Source: Rossellomorea vietnamensis (lineage in GTDB: Bacteria; Bacillota; Bacilli; Bacillales; Bacillaceae_B). Taken from it: a stretch of 50,921 bases of DNA. The notes under the pieces were generated by a model. That model was not told the DNA's origin, made no database searches, and saw only the letters and a list, made by a program, of their open reading frames with translations. This document shows, piece after piece, positions 1 through 8,535 of this stretch; the stretch's first letter is position 1; each line of letters opens with the position of its first letter. Both the position numbers and the translations under genes were made by a program. Location of the stretch: positions 1 to 50,921 of the forward strand of contig NZ_LIXZ01000022.1 of assembly GCF_001305855.1 (NCBI RefSeq), in the 5' to 3' direction.

Positions 1-246
1 TGCGCTCGGCGTTCCAAAATGGAAGGCATATGAGTGGGGTAATACCCGAAAGGGTTATTGGAGGATCGCACAAAGTCCAATACTACACAAAACCCTTGGC
101 AATTCCTTCTGGAATCGCCAAGGGCTTCTAAGTCTTATCGTTAGGTATGAAAGTCTTCGTCAATCATCTTGATTGAACCGCCGTATACCGATCGGTACGT
201 ACGGTGGTGTGAGAGGTCGGGGATTAATCATCCCCTCCTACTCGAT
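1..246 (+). mobile_element. Group II intron, 3' end (ORF tail plus domains V and VI)
   Basis: The window opens inside a group II intron. After the maturase stop codon, positions 175-211 fold as a domain V hairpin (ACCGCCGTA pairing with TACGGTGGT, inner stem TACCGATCGGTA with a CG bulge). Positions 213-243 fold as domain VI, with a CGGGGAT/ATCCCC stem and a CCTAC bulged-A side. The 3' splice junction is near 246. The CCGCCG start of domain V suggests a CGC catalytic triad, as in class C introns; this is inference. The 5' part is outside the window. Confidence 0.85.
2..172 (+). CDS. ltrA: Group II intron reverse transcriptase/maturase, C-terminal end (partial)
   Basis: Only the last 56 residues are present and the reading frame is open to the window edge. 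The tail carries the family's typical ending: KWKAYEWGNTRKGYWRIAQS, then SPILHKTLGNSFW, and a final RYESLRQSS. This belongs to the C-terminal maturase/HNH-side region of LtrA-like proteins, which help intron splicing and retrohoming. The stop at 170-172 is followed within three bases by domain V, the normal arrangement when the ORF sits in domain IV. Confidence 0.88.
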   Translation, partial: ALGVPKWKAYEWGNTRKGYWRIAQSPILHKTLGNSFWNRQGLLSLIVRYESLRQSS

Positions 247-276
247 TTGGTACATCAAACTGCCACAAATCCTTCC

Positions 277-1077
277 CTACAAAAACGATCTTTTCACTTT
301 TTCCCAGAACGAGTTATCCTTCAATTTCACCGTTTTGATGATTTTGTCACTCAGTTTCGCTTCGACTTTTTCCACGTGCTGAATGCTTAACGCTTCGTTG
401 TCCATGCCCATGGCAGGGTAGTCGTTTCCGTCCTGGACGATCTTCAGAACCAAGCGGCGCTGTCCGCTTACGATGAAGGAAGATCCGAGTGTACGGTAGC
501 GGTTATTATTGAGGGAAGCCATTTCGCTCACCTGGATGCAAGGGAGCATCGGATCGACGACGGCACCGTTGACTGATTTATTATAGGCGGTACTTCCCGT
601 CGGGGTGGCGAAGATCATGCCGTCGCCCCGGAACGTTTCGAAATGTTTGTCGTCGATGAAGACGTCCATGACGAATGTCTTGATGATGCCGGAGCGGATG
701 CTGAATTCATTCAGGCAGTGAAAGGACGTCTGATTGTCGACGGTCACTTCGATGGTCGGATATTTACGTACTTCGATCTGCTCTGTTGTCATGGCTTCAA
801 TCATCTTGGATGTGTCATCGATATGGAAGTCACAGTACATACTCAATGTGCCTCCAGTCGAGATCCCTGCATACAGGCAATCCTGTCTGAAACCGGTTTG
901 ACGGACGGCCTGAAGGAATGTTCCGTCGCCGCCGATACTGACGATGATATTGGCGGTTTTAGGAGATTCGACAATATTGAAATGATAGCGGGTCGCAAGT
1001 TCATATAAATGATCGAGCTTCGCCTGCATGCCTTCTTCGTGTAAAGCATAGAAATAGATATTTCGTCGGTTATTCAT
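277..1077 (-). CDS. nadK: NAD kinase (YtdI/PpnKB type)
   Basis: Phosphorylates NAD to NADP in the cytosol. The 266-residue product has the kinase motif GGDGTFL (residues 49-55), the NE pair at 123-124 and the GDGM...TPTGSTAY block at 151-165, all diagnostic of the family; length matches Bacillus PpnKB. I chose the ATG at 1077 because GGGAGG lies 8 bases upstream; a longer frame reaching 1128 lacks a ribosome site. The gene is divergent from sppA, as in B. subtilis (ytdI-sppA). No terminator is visible between its stop and the group II intron just beyond, so the intron may have landed in or near the 3' end of its transcript (inference). Confidence 0.95.
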   Translation of the reverse strand: MNNRRNIYFYALHEEGMQAKLDHLYELATRYHFNIVESPKTANIIVSIGGDGTFLQAVRQTGFRQDCLYAGISTGGTLSMYCDFHIDDTSKMIEAMTTEQIEVRKYPTIEVTVDNQTSFHCLNEFSIRSGIIKTFVMDVFIDDKHFETFRGDGMIFATPTGSTAYNKSVNGAVVDPMLPCIQVSEMASLNNNRYRTLGSSFIVSGQRRLVLKIVQDGNDYPAMGMDNEALSIQHVEKVEAKLSDKIIKTVKLKDNSFWEKVKRSFL

Positions 1078-1134
1078 CGTATGTACCTCCCTGAAATATA
1101 AAATTAAGATAATTTTTCCCATTTCCATGAAATT

Positions 1135-1163
1135 TTGCTAGAATCTAACTTAGTGAATATTCT
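1135..1163 (+). promoter_or_regulatory. Probable sigma-A promoter of sppA
   Basis: TTGCTA (1135-1140) and TATTCT (1158-1163) with a 17-base spacer, about 70 bases before the sppA start. Both boxes match consensus at four of six positions, so this is a moderate call. Confidence 0.4.
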
Positions 1164-1234
1164 ATCATGTTTCCACATGAGAATGATATTTATATCCTTA
1201 CATAAGATAGGGTAAACGAGGGAGGAATATACAG

Positions 1235-2245
1235 ATGAATGCAAAAAGATGGACAGCATTAGGAATCGCTGGCGCATTATTCTTTGTTTCAGTAATCGTC
1301 AACTTTGCGACCTCTGCTGTGACAAGTGATGTGAATAAGGCATTTGAAGACATGTTCGGAGGGACGGACACCCCATTCTCCGAAGAAATCATTGATGAAG
1401 GGAACGCAAACAAGCGGATCGCGGTCCTGGAAGTGGAAGGTGTCATCCAGGATACGGGTGGCGCAAGTTCCTTTTTTGAAAGCCCGGGCTATAACCACGA
1501 GCTCTTTATGGATAAGCTTGATGCCGTTGAAAAAGACAAATCTGTCAAAGGGATCATCCTGAAAGTGAACTCCCCAGGCGGCGGCGTTGTGGAAAGTGCC
1601 CAAATCCATTCGAAGCTTGTAGAGATTATGGAAAAAACAAAGAAACCGATTTATGTATCGATGGGCGGTACGGCAGCATCCGGCGGCTACTACATATCGG
1701 CTCCTGCTACAAAGATTTTCGCCAGCAAAGAAACGCTGACAGGTTCTCTTGGCGTTATCATGCATAGCATCAACTACTCGGAACTGGCTGATAAATACGG
1801 CGTCGATTTCGTCACGATCAAAAGTGGACCGTACAAAGACATTATGAGTCCATCCCGTAAAATGACCGATGAAGAACGGAAGATCATTCAATCGATGATC
1901 GATAATTCGTATGAAGGTTTCGTGGAGGTCATCGCCAAAGGCCGTAATATGTCTGAAGCGGAAGTGAAGAAGATCGCCGACGGACGTGTGTACGATGGAA
2001 TCCAGGCGAAGGAAGTCAATCTGATTGATGAATTCGGCTATGTGGAAGATACGATTGCAGCGATGAAGAAGGATTATAAATTGAAAGGTGCACAAGTATT
2101 TGAATACACGGCGGGTGATCCTTTCTCCGAATTCTTCAGTATGGGTGCAAAGAAAATGATGGGTCAGGATATGGAAGCGGCGGCACTGATGAAGCTTCTG
2201 TCAAACCCAAGTTCTCCACGATTGATGTATCTCTATTCTGAATAA
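1235..2245 (+). CDS. sppA: Signal peptide peptidase SppA
   Basis: Membrane-bound serine protease (family S49) that degrades remnant signal peptides. The 336-residue protein has one N-terminal membrane segment (about residues 8-27). The catalytic dyad is visible: Ser149 in TAASGGYY and Lys201 in SGPYKDIMS, equivalent to Ser147/Lys199 of B. subtilis SppA. The SPGGGV loop (113-118) is also family-typical. Start ATG follows GAGGGAGG. It is followed closely by the yteJ-like gene, the same two-gene arrangement as in B. subtilis, where YteJ modulates SppA. Confidence 0.96.
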   Translation: MNAKRWTALGIAGALFFVSVIVNFATSAVTSDVNKAFEDMFGGTDTPFSEEIIDEGNANKRIAVLEVEGVIQDTGGASSFFESPGYNHELFMDKLDAVEKDKSVKGIILKVNSPGGGVVESAQIHSKLVEIMEKTKKPIYVSMGGTAASGGYYISAPATKIFASKETLTGSLGVIMHSINYSELADKYGVDFVTIKSGPYKDIMSPSRKMTDEERKIIQSMIDNSYEGFVEVIAKGRNMSEAEVKKIADGRVYDGIQAKEVNLIDEFGYVEDTIAAMKKDYKLKGAQVFEYTAGDPFSEFFSMGAKKMMGQDMEAAALMKLLSNPSSPRLMYLYSE

Positions 2246-2259
2246 GGAAGGTGAATGAA

Positions 2260-2790
2260 GTGAGTGATCGCTATGAACATAATGAAACACGGGAGCATAT
2301 CGAAGTCCAATCTTCTTCTCCTGACTTCACAAGGTCCAACCCGCATGACGGCTATTACCTGGCGGGATTCTGGATACGCTTCTGGGCTTATCTTGTCGAT
2401 TTGATCGTCATCGGAAGCATCACGAGACTGATTGTGAACCCGATCTTTAAACTATTGGACATTTCTTTATCCGACGGTTCAATGTTTGCCCCGATCTCGA
2501 TTCTGACAAGCATCGTTTTCTACGGGTATTTCATCTTAATGACGAAATACTTCAGCCAGACCATCGGCAAAATGGTATTCGGCATCCGGGTCATCGAGCT
2601 GAAAGGCACGAAGCCATCATGGGGAACCATCCTCTTCAGGGAGCTGATCGGCCGGTTCATCTCCACGACCGTCTTTATTTTATACGTGGTCGTGACCTTT
2701 ACCCATAAGAAGCAGGGGATCCATGATTTGTTTGCGGATACGACTGTGGTTCAGGAAAAGAAGAAGCTGGAATTTACTCCGGCTGTGTAA
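2260..2790 (+). CDS. yteJ: RDD family membrane protein (YteJ)
   Basis: RDD-domain protein of about 176 residues with three predicted membrane segments. The family's conserved Arg sits in GFWIRFWAYLVDL and the first Asp in the same segment. A second conserved block is QTIGKMVFGIRVI. I chose the GTG at 2260 because AAGGAAGGTG (2246-2253) is correctly spaced from it; the in-frame GTG at 2251 overlaps that ribosome site. It lies 14 bases after sppA and is very likely co-transcribed. In B. subtilis YteJ acts with SppA in envelope stress and lantibiotic resistance (family knowledge). Confidence 0.9.
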   Translation: MSDRYEHNETREHIEVQSSSPDFTRSNPHDGYYLAGFWIRFWAYLVDLIVIGSITRLIVNPIFKLLDISLSDGSMFAPISILTSIVFYGYFILMTKYFSQTIGKMVFGIRVIELKGTKPSWGTILFRELIGRFISTTVFILYVVVTFTHKKQGIHDLFADTTVVQEKKKLEFTPAV

Positions 2791-2799
2791 AATGAGAGG

Positions 2800-2833
2800 C
2801 AAACCTGCTGGTGGGGCGGGTTTGTTTTTTTTG
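2800..2833 (+). terminator. Rho-independent terminator of sppA-yteJ
   Basis: AAACCTGC and GCGGGTTT arms around a short loop, followed by a long T run. Confidence 0.8.
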
Positions 2834-2861
2834 TTTTGTATAGGTTTACCATTTTACGGTA

Positions 2862-2985
2862 AAATACGCAATTACTCGGTTGAATGGCGTAATAAATGAA
2901 ATTATGACGCAATCACCTGGCGAAATGACTTAATTAATCAAAAAACGACGCAATCACCACCCAAAATGACGCGAATCCCCATCAG
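2862..2985. repeat. Phased intergenic repeat array, family A (TGACGCAAT), six units
   Basis: Between yteJ and ytfI, six degenerate units share the core (T)GACGCAAT. The cores begin at 2866, 2887, 2907, 2928, 2948 and 2969, so intervals alternate 21 and 20 bases (mean 20.6). Best copies are ATGACGCAATCACC at 2905 and ACGACGCAATCACC at 2946. The rest of each unit is A/T-rich and little conserved. The same core in the opposite orientation forms the array at 29650-29745. No reading frame or terminator explains it. Confidence 0.75.
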
Positions 2986-3084
2986 GCCCCACTCCCCAAG
3001 AGCCTCTTTTCACCACGATTTCCATCAGCCCAAGTTTAATTCTCCCAATAAAGGCCATAATAACAGGTTGAAGGGTGTGAATTT

Positions 3085-3795
3085 ATGAGCTGGTGGATCT
3101 GGACGTTAATCATTATCGCGGCACTTATTATTTTTCTATTATTCATTCTTATTATCACGAAGCTGACGATCACGATTTCCTTGTACCATGGAAATGACAA
3201 TGATCATTTCAAGGTGAAGCTGAGGGCGTGGTTCGGTTTGATCAAATATACGATCGACATACCGCTCGTGAAGCTTGATGACGATGGTCCGAATGTCGTC
3301 GTCGAACAGGAAACGAAGAAAGGGAGCGAAAGCAATCCTTCCAAGAAAAAGGCCGATAAAAAGAAAATCACGCCTCACGATTTCATTGCCAGTTTAAATG
3401 ATACGAAGGAAATTGTCCTTCACGTACAATCCATGCACAGGATCATCCGGGGGTTTCTTAAAAAAGTTAAAGTGGATCAGGTCCAGTGGAAGACACTATT
3501 TGGCAGCGGGGATGCGGCATCGACAGGAACATTGACCGGAGCGATATGGGGATTAAAAGGCAGTATCATCGGTATATTGAGCAGGTATATGAGGCTTCAA
3601 TCCATGCCTGCCATCGAGGTGACCCCGACATTTAAGCACGCGGTGATTCAAACGCAATTTTCATGTATTATCCAGTTTCGCATAGGGAATGCTATCCTAG
3701 TAGGTTTCAAGATACTTCGGTACTGGAGAGGCGGTATGGGTAAGTTCAAGACAAAGCCCCTTTCCACCATTTCTGGAGAAAAACAATCAGTCTAA
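3085..3795 (+). CDS. ytfI: DUF2953 domain protein (YtfI)
   Basis: Protein of 236 residues with an N-terminal membrane anchor (residues 4-28) followed by a soluble domain; a lysine-rich linker lies around residues 78-95. Length, the anchor and the position directly before ytfJ/gerW match B. subtilis YtfI (DUF2953). In Bacillus the pair is associated with sporulation. No enzymatic motif is seen and the function is not known. It ends 15 bases before ytfJ, so the two form an operon. Confidence 0.88.
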   Translation: MSWWIWTLIIIAALIIFLLFILIITKLTITISLYHGNDNDHFKVKLRAWFGLIKYTIDIPLVKLDDDGPNVVVEQETKKGSESNPSKKKADKKKITPHDFIASLNDTKEIVLHVQSMHRIIRGFLKKVKVDQVQWKTLFGSGDAASTGTLTGAIWGLKGSIIGILSRYMRLQSMPAIEVTPTFKHAVIQTQFSCIIQFRIGNAILVGFKILRYWRGGMGKFKTKPLSTISGEKQSV

Positions 3796-3810
3796 TTAGG
3801 AGGTCTTCAC

Positions 3811-4287
3811 ATGTCAGAACATCCGATTGAAGGTCTGATGACCACGGCAATGGAAAATTTAAAAGAAATGATCGATGTGAATACGATTATCGGTGATCCC
3901 GTTGAAACTCCCGATGGAAGTGTCATCCTCACCGTTTCAAAGGTGGGCTTTGGGTTTGCTGCAGGAGGCAGTGAGTTCATCATCGACAGTAAGGGTAAAG
4001 ACGATGGCGGTAAAGGCGGAGAAGGCGGCGGTGACAAGTCATCCCCTAAGCAGCAGCCGTTTGGCGGAGGTAGCGGGGGCGGTGTCTCCATTACGCCGAT
4101 CGCATTCCTGATCGTCAGCTCTAAAGGAATCAAGATGCTTCATTTAGATGAAAGCACTCACCTGATCGATCGTTTGCTGGACCTCGCTCCTGGTGCCATC
4201 GAGAAGATTCAGGGCATGATGAAAAAGGACGGCAATAAAGAGGATCATAACGGACAGCACAATCAAAATCATAAGATGGAACTGTAA
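3811..4287 (+). CDS. gerW: Spore germination protein GerW (YtfJ)
   Basis: Spore protein of the GerW/YtfJ family, 158 residues. It begins with HPIEGLMTTAMENLKEMIDV and continues with a TIIGDPVETPDG-type segment, both typical. A glycine-rich stretch occupies residues 62-91, followed by the ITPIAFLIVS strand. GerW is needed for normal nutrient germination in B. subtilis (family knowledge). Start ATG follows TTAGGAGG. Together with ytfI it indicates an endospore former. Confidence 0.94.
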   Translation: MSEHPIEGLMTTAMENLKEMIDVNTIIGDPVETPDGSVILTVSKVGFGFAAGGSEFIIDSKGKDDGGKGGEGGGDKSSPKQQPFGGGSGGGVSITPIAFLIVSSKGIKMLHLDESTHLIDRLLDLAPGAIEKIQGMMKKDGNKEDHNGQHNQNHKMEL

Positions 4288-4295
4288 ATGATTGA

Positions 4296-4330
4296 GAGCT
4301 TACTCGAATGAGTGAGCTCATCTTTTTTTT
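4296..4330 (+). terminator. Terminator of ytfI-gerW
   Basis: GAGCTTACTC / GAGTGAGCTC hairpin with GAAT loop and a run of eight T. Confidence 0.85.
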
Positions 4331-4415
4331 GAAAAGGACCCCTATGATTTGCTTTCCGCCTTCCTTTTTCTGTACTATGAAAGGGTACATACTATTTATA
4401 GAGGAGGAACAAATA

Positions 4416-4916
4416 ATGGCAAATATTACGTTTAAGAATAACCCTGTCACTCTATTAGGTAATGAGGTTAAAGTAGGCGACAAAGCTCCCAACTTCACAG
4501 TATTAGCTAATGATCTATCGGAAGTCACACTGAATGATTCCAAGGGCAAGGTACGTTTAATCAGTGTCGTTCCTTCCATCGATACAGGAGTTTGTGATGC
4601 ACAGACACGCAAATTCAATGAAGAAGCAACGAAATTTGATAACGTAGAAGTATTGACGATTTCAGTGGACCTTCCATTCGCACAAAAACGCTGGTGCGGA
4701 GCGAACGGAATCGAAAATGTCCAAACCCTTTCCGATCACCGCGACCTTTCTTTCGGGGAAGCATTCGGTGTACACATCCAGGAACTTCGTCTTCTGGCAC
4801 GTGCTGTATTCGTTGTAAACAGCAATGATGAAGTAACGTATGTGGAATATGTGAGTGAAGCGACTGATCACCCGGATTATGATGCTGCCGTTGAAGCAGT
4901 GAAAAACGCGAAATAA
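4416..4916 (+). CDS. tpx: Thiol peroxidase Tpx
   Basis: Atypical 2-Cys peroxiredoxin that reduces hydroperoxides in the cytosol. The 166-residue sequence places the peroxidatic Cys60 in [12 protein letters not shown] and the resolving Cys94 in KRWCGANG, the exact positions expected for bacterial Tpx. The start ATG at 4416 follows GAGGAGG; an upstream in-frame extension is not supported by a ribosome site. It stands alone between two terminators. Confidence 0.97.
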   Translation: MANITFKNNPVTLLGNEVKVGDKAPNFTVLANDLSEVTLNDSKGKVRLISVVPSIDTGVCDAQTRKFNEEATKFDNVEVLTISVDLPFAQKRWCGANGIENVQTLSDHRDLSFGEAFGVHIQELRLLARAVFVVNSNDEVTYVEYVSEATDHPDYDAAVEAVKNAK

Positions 4917-4942
4917 TCCTGTCCAACCAAATAGTTCTAAAA

Positions 4943-4985
4943 AGCATGCTGACCTGACTTATTGATGGTCAGCATTGTTTTTTTT
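4943..4985 (+). terminator. Terminator of tpx
   Basis: ATGCTGACC / GGTCAGCAT stem, then TG and a T run. Confidence 0.88.
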
Positions 4986-5046
4986 ACAAACGAGTGGGAC
5001 AAAGGTACAATAGATGAATGAAAATGTGATAAAGGAATGAATGCCG

Positions 5047-6033
5047 ATGATTAATTCGCCAGTCGAATCATTATTTGGAATAATCGATGAAACGGCCACC
5101 CTGCTGAAGGATGAACTTGCCTGCAGTTATTTGGAAGCCGTTGCCGAAACGGGGGAGAACCTTTTTCAAGGGGATGTCCTACAGGAAGAAGTCAGTGAGC
5201 TGACGAAGAAACGCCTGAATAAAAAGTACGATGAAGTGAACATTTCTCAATTAGAGAATGAAAATATCCGTAAAGCCTTTCAATTCGCAATACTAAAAGG
5301 AATGAAAGAAAACGTCCAGCCGAATCATCAAATGACGCCGGACTCACTCGGGTTATTCATCAGCTATCTGGTCAATAAATTCACAGCAGACATGAATAAG
5401 CTGACGGTTCTCGACCCTGCGATCGGAACAGGGAATCTCTTGACGACGGTATTGAACCAGATGCCGGGTAAAGAAACCGAGTCCATCGGGGTGGAAATCG
5501 ATGAAGTGCTCATCAAGCTTGCCTACGTGGGAGCGGATCTTCAGAAGCATCCACTGCAGCTCTTTAACCAGGACTCACTCGAGCCGTTGTTCATCGATCC
5601 CGTCGATCTTGTGCTTTGTGACCTGCCGATCGGGTATTATCCGAACGACCTGCGAGCCCAGGATTATGAGCTGAAGGCGGATGAGGGACATTCCTATGCC
5701 CACCATCTCTTCATTGAACAAAGCCTGAAGCATACGAAAGACGGCGGATACCTGTTCTTTATCGTGCCGAACGGACTATTCGAATCGCCGCACAGCGCTC
5801 AGCTTCAAGGCTATTTGAAGGAGAAAGCAGACATCCAGGGCTTCCTGCAGCTGCCGTTTTCCCTGTTTAAAAATAAAAACTCGGCGAAAAGCATCCTGAT
5901 CCTTCAGAAGAAAAAGACAGGAATCAAGCCTCCTAAAGAGGTACTGCTTTCGCAACTTCCAAGCCTATCCAACCAGAGAGCCCTTCAGGATATCCTGTCG
6001 AAGATCGATCAGTGGCTTGTACAGAATAAGTAA
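5047..6033 (+). CDS. ytxK: Class I SAM-dependent methyltransferase (YtxK)
   Basis: Similar to N6-adenine DNA methyltransferases. Residues 123-130 read DPAIGTGN (SAM-binding motif I). The position of catalytic motif IV (NPPY in active adenine methylases) reads DLPIGYY at 192-198, so activity on adenine is doubtful. About 328 residues, with a helical N-terminal region. I prefer the ATG at 5047 because AAAGGA (5031-5036) is too close to the ATG at 5041. It lies between tpx and ackA as in B. subtilis, where ytxK precedes ackA. The substrate is not known. Confidence 0.88.
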   Translation: MINSPVESLFGIIDETATLLKDELACSYLEAVAETGENLFQGDVLQEEVSELTKKRLNKKYDEVNISQLENENIRKAFQFAILKGMKENVQPNHQMTPDSLGLFISYLVNKFTADMNKLTVLDPAIGTGNLLTTVLNQMPGKETESIGVEIDEVLIKLAYVGADLQKHPLQLFNQDSLEPLFIDPVDLVLCDLPIGYYPNDLRAQDYELKADEGHSYAHHLFIEQSLKHTKDGGYLFFIVPNGLFESPHSAQLQGYLKEKADIQGFLQLPFSLFKNKNSAKSILILQKKKTGIKPPKEVLLSQLPSLSNQRALQDILSKIDQWLVQNK

Positions 6034-6066
6034 AGACTGCCTTTGGGCGGTCTTGTTTTTTTGGTT
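6031..6066 (+). terminator. Terminator of ytxK
   Basis: AAGACTGCC / GGCGGTCTT stem with TTTG loop and a T run; it starts at the stop codon. Confidence 0.88.
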
Positions 6067-6108
6067 GTTTTATTGGACGCGTGTTGGGGGTATGCAGGTA
6101 ATGAGGAG

Positions 6109-6172
6109 TTTATCGACCTTTTTCAAAAGATATCGACCGTTCTGCAAGAATCGACATAGTTTCGCAAAAATT
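6109..6172. repeat. Short phased repeat, family B (TATCGACC), three units
   Basis: Three units share ATCGACC/A followed by T-rich sequence and GCAA: cores start at 6112, 6132 and 6150 (20 and 18 bases apart). It lies between the ytxK terminator and the ackA cre site. Small number of copies, so the call is tentative. Confidence 0.45.
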
Positions 6173-6192
6173 GTGAAAACATTTAATTTAAC

Positions 6193-6207
6193 ATGAAAAC
6201 GATGTCA
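6193..6207 (+). promoter_or_regulatory. cre site (CcpA operator) upstream of ackA
   Basis: ATGAAAACGATGTCA matches the cre consensus WTGNAANCGNWNNCW at every defined position. Its centre is about 57 bases before the inferred start of transcription. In B. subtilis CcpA activates ackA from a cre placed upstream of the -35 box, the same geometry. Confidence 0.8.
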
Positions 6208-6221
6208 TTTCAAGCTTTTTC

Positions 6222-6250
6222 TTGAAATAGGGTGGAGTCAGTGATTTAAT
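6222..6250 (+). promoter_or_regulatory. ackA promoter
   Basis: TTGAAA (6222-6227), 17-base spacer, TTTAAT (6245-6250): a good sigma-A promoter directly downstream of the cre site. Confidence 0.7.
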
Positions 6251-6332
6251 GGGGAATTGAGAGATAAAAAACGATTCAATGAACAGAATAATGGTAGAGT
6301 CGATAGATCGAAAACAAAAGGAGCGATACAAC

Positions 6333-7526
6333 GTGGCAAAAAAAGTGATTGCAATTAATGCTGGAAGCTCTTCGTTAAAGTTTCAGCTTTTTGATATGCC
6401 TGAAGAAACAGTAATTACAAAAGGTCTAATTGAACGTATCGGATTGAACGATGCGGTCTTCAATATAACAGTGAATGATGAGAAACGTGAAGAAGTAACG
6501 GATATCCCGAACCATGAAGTAGCGGTTAAAATGCTGCTTGAGAAGCTGACAGGCTTTGGTATCATCAATTCACTTGATGAAATTGATGGAATCGGTCACC
6601 GTGTCGTACATGGCGGAGAGGTCTTCAATGATTCCGTTCTGATTACAGACGAAGTAGTAACGAAAATTGAGGAACTGTCTGATCTGGCTCCACTTCATAA
6701 CCCTGCAAACTTAACAGGTATCAAAGCATTCCATAGCGTATTGCCGAATGTTCCTGCGGTTGCTGTGTTTGATACAGCGTTCCACCAAACGATGCCTGAA
6801 AGCTCATTCTTATACAGCCTTCCATATGAGTACTATGAAGATTTCGGAATCCGTAAATATGGTTTCCACGGAACTTCCCACAAGTATGTATCACAGCGTG
6901 CAGCTGAAATGCTTGGCCGTCCGGAAGAGCAAGTGCGCCTGATTTCTTGTCACCTAGGTAATGGTGCAAGTATCGCTGCCATCGAAGGCGGAAAATCAAT
7001 CGATACATCCATGGGCTTCACACCACTTGCAGGGGTTGCCATGGGAACTCGTTCAGGTAATATTGACCCGGCCCTTATCCCGTTCATCATGGAGAAAACA
7101 GGATCAACGGCTGATGAAGTATTGAATATCCTGAACAAGAAATCCGGTATGCTTGGTGTATCTGGATTCTCAAGTGACCTTCGTGATATCGAGCTGCAGG
7201 CTTCAGAAGGTAACGAACGTGCGGAACTGGCTCTTGAAGTGTTCGCCAACCGTATCCATAAATACATCGGATCATATGCATCACGCATGTACGGTGTAGA
7301 TGCGATTGTCTTCACGGCAGGTATCGGTGAAAACAGTACACTGATCCGTGAAAAAGTCCTTCAAGGCTTGGAATTCATGGGCGTATACTGGGATCCGGCA
7401 CGCAATAAAGTACGTGGTAAAGAAGCATTCGTCAACTACCCGCATTCACCTGTCAAAGTCATGATCATTCCTACGAATGAAGAAGTCATGATCGCTCGTG
7501 ATGTAGTGGAAAAAGGAAATATCTAA
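6333..7526 (+). CDS. ackA: Acetate kinase
   Basis: Converts acetyl phosphate and ADP to acetate and ATP in overflow metabolism. The 397-residue product has the signature [10 protein letters not shown] near the N terminus, GHRVVHGG around residue 90 and [11 protein letters not shown] in the middle. I place the start at the GTG at 6333, since AAAGGAG lies 9 bases upstream and the product then begins with [11 protein letters not shown]; an ATG further upstream would add an unrelated leader. The cre site and promoter upstream predict activation by CcpA when glucose is abundant. Confidence 0.97.
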   Translation: MAKKVIAINAGSSSLKFQLFDMPEETVITKGLIERIGLNDAVFNITVNDEKREEVTDIPNHEVAVKMLLEKLTGFGIINSLDEIDGIGHRVVHGGEVFNDSVLITDEVVTKIEELSDLAPLHNPANLTGIKAFHSVLPNVPAVAVFDTAFHQTMPESSFLYSLPYEYYEDFGIRKYGFHGTSHKYVSQRAAEMLGRPEEQVRLISCHLGNGASIAAIEGGKSIDTSMGFTPLAGVAMGTRSGNIDPALIPFIMEKTGSTADEVLNILNKKSGMLGVSGFSSDLRDIELQASEGNERAELALEVFANRIHKYIGSYASRMYGVDAIVFTAGIGENSTLIREKVLQGLEFMGVYWDPARNKVRGKEAFVNYPHSPVKVMIIPTNEEVMIARDVVEKGNI

Positions 7527-7535
7527 TATAAATGA

Positions 7536-7568
7536 AACGGGACCGCTGGGACGGTCCTGTTTTTTTTA
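7536..7568 (+). terminator. Terminator of ackA
   Basis: GGACCG / CGGTCC stem and a run of eight T. Confidence 0.88.
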
Positions 7569-7695
7569 TAAAATAGCATTTGCTTTCTGTATAAAATAAC
7601 TGACTATTCCCACCACTCTCCCTGTCACAAAGGAATTCTCCTTCCCATATATGATATACTATACGTAATTTAAGGAATGTAAGGAGTGGGGAGAA

Positions 7696-8535
7696 GTGAA
7701 CTGGTCAGAACGTGATAAGCAGGTATGGCAGTCGATCAAGACGTGGAGAGAAGAGTTGTATGAATATGAAGCGAATGATTTGGAGCATACATATGTGAAG
7801 TGGTTGGATTACGCCTTTGAATCGATTCCTGAAGATGTTCAGGATCAATTTTTCCAGCGGCTGGATGGCTGGTTGTTTCATATGCACTCTTTGATTCAAG
7901 GTTCACAGATGCAGAATGACGCACGGGAGCGGATCCTTGTGACGGCGCGGGCATTCAATCAGGATATTCAGACGGTCGAGGATCTTCATTATTTAACGAT
8001 TGACCAGCTTCATTACATTGCGGAACAGCATGCAGGACGCCATCGCATCTACTCCCTGTTACAAGGTGGGGTGACGGGTACCGGGGGGCTTGTGGCTCTT
8101 GGGTCGGATCTGCCGGCGATGCTCGTCATCAATCTGCGTTCCGTGCAGCTCATCGCCATCACGTATGGATTCGATGTTCAGACGCCGTTTGAAATGATGA
8201 CGTCATTGAAGGTGTTCCATGCAGCGACCCTGCCGGCAAGGCTCCGTGCCCTTGCATGGGAAGATTTGATGGAGGATCTGAACAAGAAGGATTCCAATTA
8301 CTTCTACGACGGATCTGAGCAGCTGACGGATTATACGTGGCTTGAAGGGTCCATGAAGCAGGCACTGAAAGCGATGGCCATCACCATGTTCAAAGGGAAG
8401 AAGTGGTCGGGTCTGCCTCTTGTCAGCATCGCCATCGGAGCGGGATCCAATTATCAGCTTTCCAGGAAGATCACTGATTTTGCCGAAAAATATTATCAAT
8501 ACCGCTATTTGCGCGATAAGAAAAATGAACAATAA
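7696..8535 (+). CDS. EcsC family protein
   Basis: EcsC-domain protein of 279 residues. The central hydrophobic glycine-rich segment (GGVTGTGGLVALGSDLPAML) and the C-terminal IAIGAGSNYQLSRKITDFA block are typical of the family. EcsC proteins were named from the B. subtilis ecs operon, but their biochemical role is unclear. Translation starts at GTG with AAGGAGTGGGGAG upstream. It ends within a long hairpin shared with the convergent gene. Confidence 0.85.
   Translation: MNWSERDKQVWQSIKTWREELYEYEANDLEHTYVKWLDYAFESIPEDVQDQFFQRLDGWLFHMHSLIQGSQMQNDARERILVTARAFNQDIQTVEDLHYLTIDQLHYIAEQHAGRHRIYSLLQGGVTGTGGLVALGSDLPAMLVINLRSVQLIAITYGFDVQTPFEMMTSLKVFHAATLPARLRALAWEDLMEDLNKKDSNYFYDGSEQLTDYTWLEGSMKQALKAMAITMFKGKKWSGLPLVSIAIGAGSNYQLSRKITDFAEKYYQYRYLRDKKNEQ

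Noticed and set aside
169..390. Small plus-strand frames around the intron end
   Set aside because: They cross intron domains V/VI and the nadK 3' end, and have no ribosome site.
1130..1165. Sigma-W promoter for sppA
   Set aside because: sppA is in the sigma-W regulon of B. subtilis and TGAAAT is present at 1128, but no CGTA-type -10 lies 16 bases downstream. A sigma-A-like pair fits better.
1289..2095. Long minus-strand open frame opposite sppA (268 codons)
   Set aside because: It mirrors the sppA coding frame, has no ribosome site and gives a Phe/His/Arg-rich product of the kind expected from antisense reading.
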